Part shown: one piece after another, positions 5,188-8,391 of the stretch | Numbering within the stretch: the stretch's first letter is position 1 | Layout: every line of letters begins with the position of its first letter | Source of the DNA: Bacteroidales bacterium UBA6244 | GTDB taxonomy: Bacteria > Bacteroidota > Bacteroidia > Bacteroidales > F082 | NCBI GenBank assembly: GCA_002440885.1 | Contig: DJVY01000116.1 | Coordinates: 1,779 to 10,169 of the forward strand | Direction of reading: 5' to 3' | Length of the DNA: 8,391 nt | The notes under the pieces: model-generated | Database searches by the model: none | What the model saw: the letters and a program-made list of their open reading frames with translations, nothing else | What the model was told of the DNA's origin: nothing | Translations under genes and position numbers: made by a program

Positions 5188-7374
5188 ATGCCGATGCACA
5201 CAAAAATCAATACCAAACACCTGACTGATAGCTTTCTGAATAGCTATGCTCAGGTGTTTTTCTCCAAGAATAAACCCTTTGCGGTAATTTTGCTGGTGGT
5301 GTCGTTTTTTGATGTCTATACAGGGCTGGCCGGATTGATTGCCGTGACTGCGGCCAATGGAGTGGCTTATTTCATGGGCCTTAACCGGACTAAGATTATT
5401 GGTGGTGCATACGGGTTTAATGCATTGCTGGTGGGTTTGGGTATAGGTATAATGTATCAGCCGGCTGCTGAATTTTATTTGATTCTGGTTTTTATTTCCA
5501 TCTTCACCCTGTTTGTTACGGTGATGCTCGAAGGCGTTTTGGGTAAATATGGGTTGCCCTACCTGAGTGTCCCGTTTTTGCTGGGACTTTGGGTGGTAAT
5601 TATTGCCACAAAAGGATATAGTGAATTATCGGTGAGCGAGCGCGGTATTTATTACCTGAACGATATGTACGCCATCGGAGGCATGCCCATGGTTCGGTTG
5701 TATGAATGGTTTAATCAGCTTAACATTCCTGAAACGCTGCGTATTTATTTCAAATCGTTAAGCGCTATTTTGTTTCAATACCATTTGTTTGCAGGGTTGT
5801 TGCTTGCCGCCGGGCTACTCTATTACTCGCGCATTGCTTTTCTTATGTCGCTTATTGGTTTTTATTCTGCTTATTTGTTTTATAAAATAATCGGCGCGAA
5901 TATCAGCGAGTTGAATTACAGTTATATAGGTTTTAACTACATCTTAACAGCCATTGCTGTTGGCGGATTTTTTATTATCCCGTCACGAAGAGCAACCATG
6001 TGGGTGGTATTATTGACTCCTTTGGTAGCCATAACACTCAATGGAACAGCTTTTATCTTTGTTCATTTTGGCTTGTCTGTGTATTCACTTCCTTTCAACC
6101 TGATCGTGATTTTATTTCTGTATGTTTTGAAGTTTAGGGAAAGGAATTTTGAAAAACTGGCTCCGGTAAGTTTGCAGCAAAATTCTCCCGAACTCAATGC
6201 TTATGGCCACAACAGTTACATGAAACGTTTTGGCGGACTTCCCTGGTTTTCGATGCGACTTCCATTTTGGGGTGAGTGGACTATTACACAGGCACACCAA
6301 GGCGATATTACTCATCGGGGAAAATGGCAGCATGCTTTTGATTTTGAAGTGCTCGACGACCAGGGCCTTAGTTATATGGGCGATGGCGATCATGTAGAAG
6401 ATTATTATTGCTTCGGTAAGCCTGTAACATCCCCGGCTGATGGAGTGGTAGAAGAAATTGAAAGTGATATACCGGATAACATCATTGGCGACATAAACGT
6501 GGAAAAAAACTGGGGGAATACCATCGTGATAAAACACGGCGAGCATTTTTATTCACAGGTAAGCCATTTGCAAAAGGATAGCATCACGGTTAAGCCAGGG
6601 CAGGTGGTGAAGCAAGGTGAAAAAATAGCCCTATGTGGTAACTCAGGTCGCTCACCATACCCTCATCTGCATTTACAGTTTCAGGCCACACCGCATATTG
6701 GCTCTCATACCCTTAGCTATCCTTTGTCATCTTACATTGTGCGCAGCGGCAAAGAGTATAAGTTTATAACCAGCTGCATTCCTAAAACAAATCAACGTGT
6801 GGCCAACGCTGTTCCTGATGCTACCCTGCAATATGGCTTGCATTTAATCCCGGGAGCATCGTTAAAGTTCTTAGTAGATGGAAACACAGTGGAATGGATC
6901 GTTGACACAGACATGTACAACAATACGTTTATTAAATGTTTGAACACTGAGTCAGTGGCCTGGTTTAAGAGCATTGGCGATGTGTTTTATTTCACTGGTT
7001 ATACGGGAGAAAACTACACCTTGCTGTATTACTTTTATCTGGCTGCCTATAAAGTATCTACATCGTTTTACAAAGACCTGCATCTGGTCGATCAATACCC
7101 CTTGTCGTTGTATCCCAATAGGTTGTTAAAAACCATGCAGGATTTCTGTATCCCATTTTTTAGATTTTTAAATGCCGGATATCAAATCACCTATCAACAT
7201 TTTGACGACCTCACGACAAAGCGAAAGGTTGTACTTACTTCTGTAGCTACCTTCGGGTTGGGACATTCGGTAATAAAAAAATACACTTTCAAGCTCGAGT
7301 TTAATGAACTGGGTATAAGCCTATTCGAGGTGTCGGATGGAAAAAGACTTATGTATGCTGAACGGCAAAAATAA
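5188..7374 (+). CDS. Urea transporter (UT) domain fused to an M23/LytM-like domain
   Basis: This 728-residue protein has three parts. Residues 15-315 are a full two-fold-repeated urea transporter, a channel for urea and similar small amides in the inner membrane. YGFNALLVGLGIG (75-87) and IGFNYILTAIAVGG (247-260) are the matching half-repeat motifs. LPYLSVPF (123-130) and LSVYSLPFN (296-304) are the two LPxxTxPF-type signatures. Residues about 365-500 are M23/LytM-like: SPADGVVEE, NTIVIKH, VSHLQ (H460), VKPGQVVKQGEKIALCGNSG and PHLHLQF (H493, H495). The first zinc motif, usually HxxxD, reads QHAFD, with Q381 where histidine is expected, H382 one place later, and D385 kept. Residues about 520-728 match nothing I recognise. 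The last transmembrane helix is followed by KFRER, suggesting that the M23-like part faces the cytoplasm. ATG 5188 is 19 bases after the decarboxylase stop. Both domain calls are firm; substrate and peptidase activity are open. Confidence 0.9.
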   Translation: MPMHTKINTKHLTDSFLNSYAQVFFSKNKPFAVILLVVSFFDVYTGLAGLIAVTAANGVAYFMGLNRTKIIGGAYGFNALLVGLGIGIMYQPAAEFYLILVFISIFTLFVTVMLEGVLGKYGLPYLSVPFLLGLWVVIIATKGYSELSVSERGIYYLNDMYAIGGMPMVRLYEWFNQLNIPETLRIYFKSLSAILFQYHLFAGLLLAAGLLYYSRIAFLMSLIGFYSAYLFYKIIGANISELNYSYIGFNYILTAIAVGGFFIIPSRRATMWVVLLTPLVAITLNGTAFIFVHFGLSVYSLPFNLIVILFLYVLKFRERNFEKLAPVSLQQNSPELNAYGHNSYMKRFGGLPWFSMRLPFWGEWTITQAHQGDITHRGKWQHAFDFEVLDDQGLSYMGDGDHVEDYYCFGKPVTSPADGVVEEIESDIPDNIIGDINVEKNWGNTIVIKHGEHFYSQVSHLQKDSITVKPGQVVKQGEKIALCGNSGRSPYPHLHLQFQATPHIGSHTLSYPLSSYIVRSGKEYKFITSCIPKTNQRVANAVPDATLQYGLHLIPGASLKFLVDGNTVEWIVDTDMYNNTFIKCLNTESVAWFKSIGDVFYFTGYTGENYTLLYYFYLAAYKVSTSFYKDLHLVDQYPLSLYPNRLLKTMQDFCIPFFRFLNAGYQITYQHFDDLTTKRKVVLTSVATFGLGHSVIKKYTFKLEFNELGISLFEVSDGKRLMYAERQK

Positions 7375-7382
7375 CCCCCCCC
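7375..7382 (+). repeat. C8 homopolymer in the leader of the TPR/barrel gene
   Basis: Eight consecutive C residues fill the gap between the fusion gene's TAA and the next ATG at 7385. Leaders elsewhere in the window are A-rich, so this is unusual. The tract is outside both reading frames. Length changes would alter initiation spacing rather than cause a frameshift. Confidence 0.9.
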
Positions 7383-7384
7383 AC

Positions 7385-8391
7385 ATGATGAATAATACCA
7401 AAATCCTGATAATAGTTATACTGTTGTTGCATTCAGGCATCGCCAATGCACAGTTGTTTTGGCGTCATGACTACAAAACGGCCGACTCAGTAACCTTGCA
7501 GGCTTACTTAGCTGAGGACTGGCAAAAAGTGATTGATGTGGGCAACGCCGCTTTGAAGCGAAACATTGATTATTACTATTTGCGCATGCGCATGGGAATT
7601 GCCTATTATCAACTAGGGCGTTTGCCTCAGGCTGCCAATCAATACGAAAAGGCGCTGATGTTCAATCACAAAGATCCCACCGCTCAGGTATATCTTTATC
7701 ATGTGTACCGCTACCTTGGTAAAAACCAAAAAGCGAACAGGCTTACCAAGCAATTTAACAAAACTACGGCTGAGCAAATTGCCTATCCTATGCGAACCTT
7801 TGAGGCAATAAATTTAGGGGGAGGCGGAAGTTTCTCTAACAACTTTTCGCTCAACAGCAACCTCTACCTGCCTGCCGGTGACAGTGCCTACGGAGAGCAG
7901 GTGCTTTACGGAGATAAGCGAATTTTATACGGCGGGATACAACTAAATTTGTCGCCCGTAACAAGTCTTTATCTGAATTATACCAACCTGATGATAGATA
8001 AAAAAACGCGCGTCCAATACTACGAAGCCCCGTTAAATGTGTTATCGACACGTTACGAGGACTGGGGCTTTCAGCGTACCTTTAGTCAGGAAATGCAATT
8101 AAATGAAAAAGTTTTCACCAACAAACTCATCCAAAACGAGTTCTATCTGAAGTTAAGGTTTCAATTTGAAAACAGTTGGTCAGGGGCACTTTTTGCGAAC
8201 TTAATTTCAGTGAACACAGATGTAATAAAATCAGATAGGCAAATACTGAGTTTTACCGACACAAGTTCTTATGTGTTAAATACCGGCGTTGCCGAACTTT
8301 TTCAGGCTAGTTATTTAAGTTATAACGTGGTGCAGTCCGATACCGGTTTCGTTAATTACTTGTTCGGATTCAGGTTTGAAAAAGACTACAA
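7385..8391 (+). CDS. Exported TPR protein with probable outer-membrane beta-barrel (partial, 3' end missing)
   Basis: The frame is open to the window end (335 codons), so the C-terminus is missing. It opens with a signal peptide, MMNNTKILIIVILLLHSGIA followed by NA, with cleavage likely before Q23. Residues about 36-130 form two to three tetratricopeptide repeats; the best is GIAYYQLGRLPQAANQYEKA at 71-90. From about 140 on, alternating polar and aromatic stretches such as LYGGIQLNLS, TSLYLNYTNL, FYLKLRFQFE and NYLFGFRFE look like amphipathic beta-strands of an outer-membrane barrel. The TPRs would sit in the periplasm and contact partners. Two adjacent ATGs (7385 and 7388) are possible starts. 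The gene follows the UT-M23 gene after 10 bases, mostly a C8 run, so it is in the same operon and may form the outer-membrane part of the same pathway. No specific family is recognised. Confidence 0.75.
   Translation, partial: MMNNTKILIIVILLLHSGIANAQLFWRHDYKTADSVTLQAYLAEDWQKVIDVGNAALKRNIDYYYLRMRMGIAYYQLGRLPQAANQYEKALMFNHKDPTAQVYLYHVYRYLGKNQKANRLTKQFNKTTAEQIAYPMRTFEAINLGGGGSFSNNFSLNSNLYLPAGDSAYGEQVLYGDKRILYGGIQLNLSPVTSLYLNYTNLMIDKKTRVQYYEAPLNVLSTRYEDWGFQRTFSQEMQLNEKVFTNKLIQNEFYLKLRFQFENSWSGALFANLISVNTDVIKSDRQILSFTDTSSYVLNTGVAELFQASYLSYNVVQSDTGFVNYLFGFRFEKDY

Noticed and set aside
6112..6546. 144-codon minus-strand open frame opposite the UT-M23 gene
   Set aside because: It is the longest antisense frame, but the plus strand encodes clear UT and M23 motifs here and the antisense product has no recognisable features.
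7851..8051. Minus-strand frame opposite the TPR/barrel gene
   Set aside because: The plus-strand frame is continuous from a signal peptide through TPRs to the window end, so the antisense frame is a shadow.

Overview
The window looks like chromosomal DNA of a Bacteroidota bacterium, possibly the Bacteroidia/Marinilabiliales side, although the rank below phylum is a guess. The evidence is the style of the XseA/XseB pair, A-rich leaders instead of Shine-Dalgarno sites before most starts, and a good match to the Bacteroidota -7 promoter box (TAnnTTTG) in front of the regulator gene. All reading frames are intact and no RNA gene, CRISPR array or insertion sequence was seen. No gene-free stretch exceeds about 170 bases.

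Left part (1-1767, minus strand): a housekeeping pair, xseA followed by xseB, encoding the large and small subunits of exodeoxyribonuclease VII. A divergent intergenic region (1768-1923) then leads to a plus-strand gene for an Rrf2-family winged-helix regulator (1924-2322). It has three clustered cysteines suited to an Fe-S cluster and an AT palindrome over its own -7 box.

Right part (2494 to the window end, plus strand): five closely packed genes that look like one operon. They encode an 86-residue PqqD-like protein; an ATP-grasp ligase whose start overlaps the PqqD-like gene; a fold-type III PLP-dependent decarboxylase; a 728-residue protein joining a complete urea-transporter (UT) domain to an M23/LytM-like domain and an unrecognised C-terminal region; and an exported TPR protein with a probable outer-membrane beta-barrel, cut off by the window end.

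My reading, which is inference, is that the three small enzymes build or modify a small amino-acid-derived or peptide-linked compound. PqqD-like folds bind peptides, ATP-grasp enzymes form amide bonds, and the decarboxylase would turn a carboxylated intermediate into an amine. The UT-M23 fusion and the barrel protein could provide passage or processing at the inner and outer membranes. The Rrf2 protein next door is a candidate redox or iron-sulfur-responsive controller. I do not recognise this five-gene combination as a characterised system. The UT-M23 fusion, with its altered zinc-site motif, is its most distinctive part.
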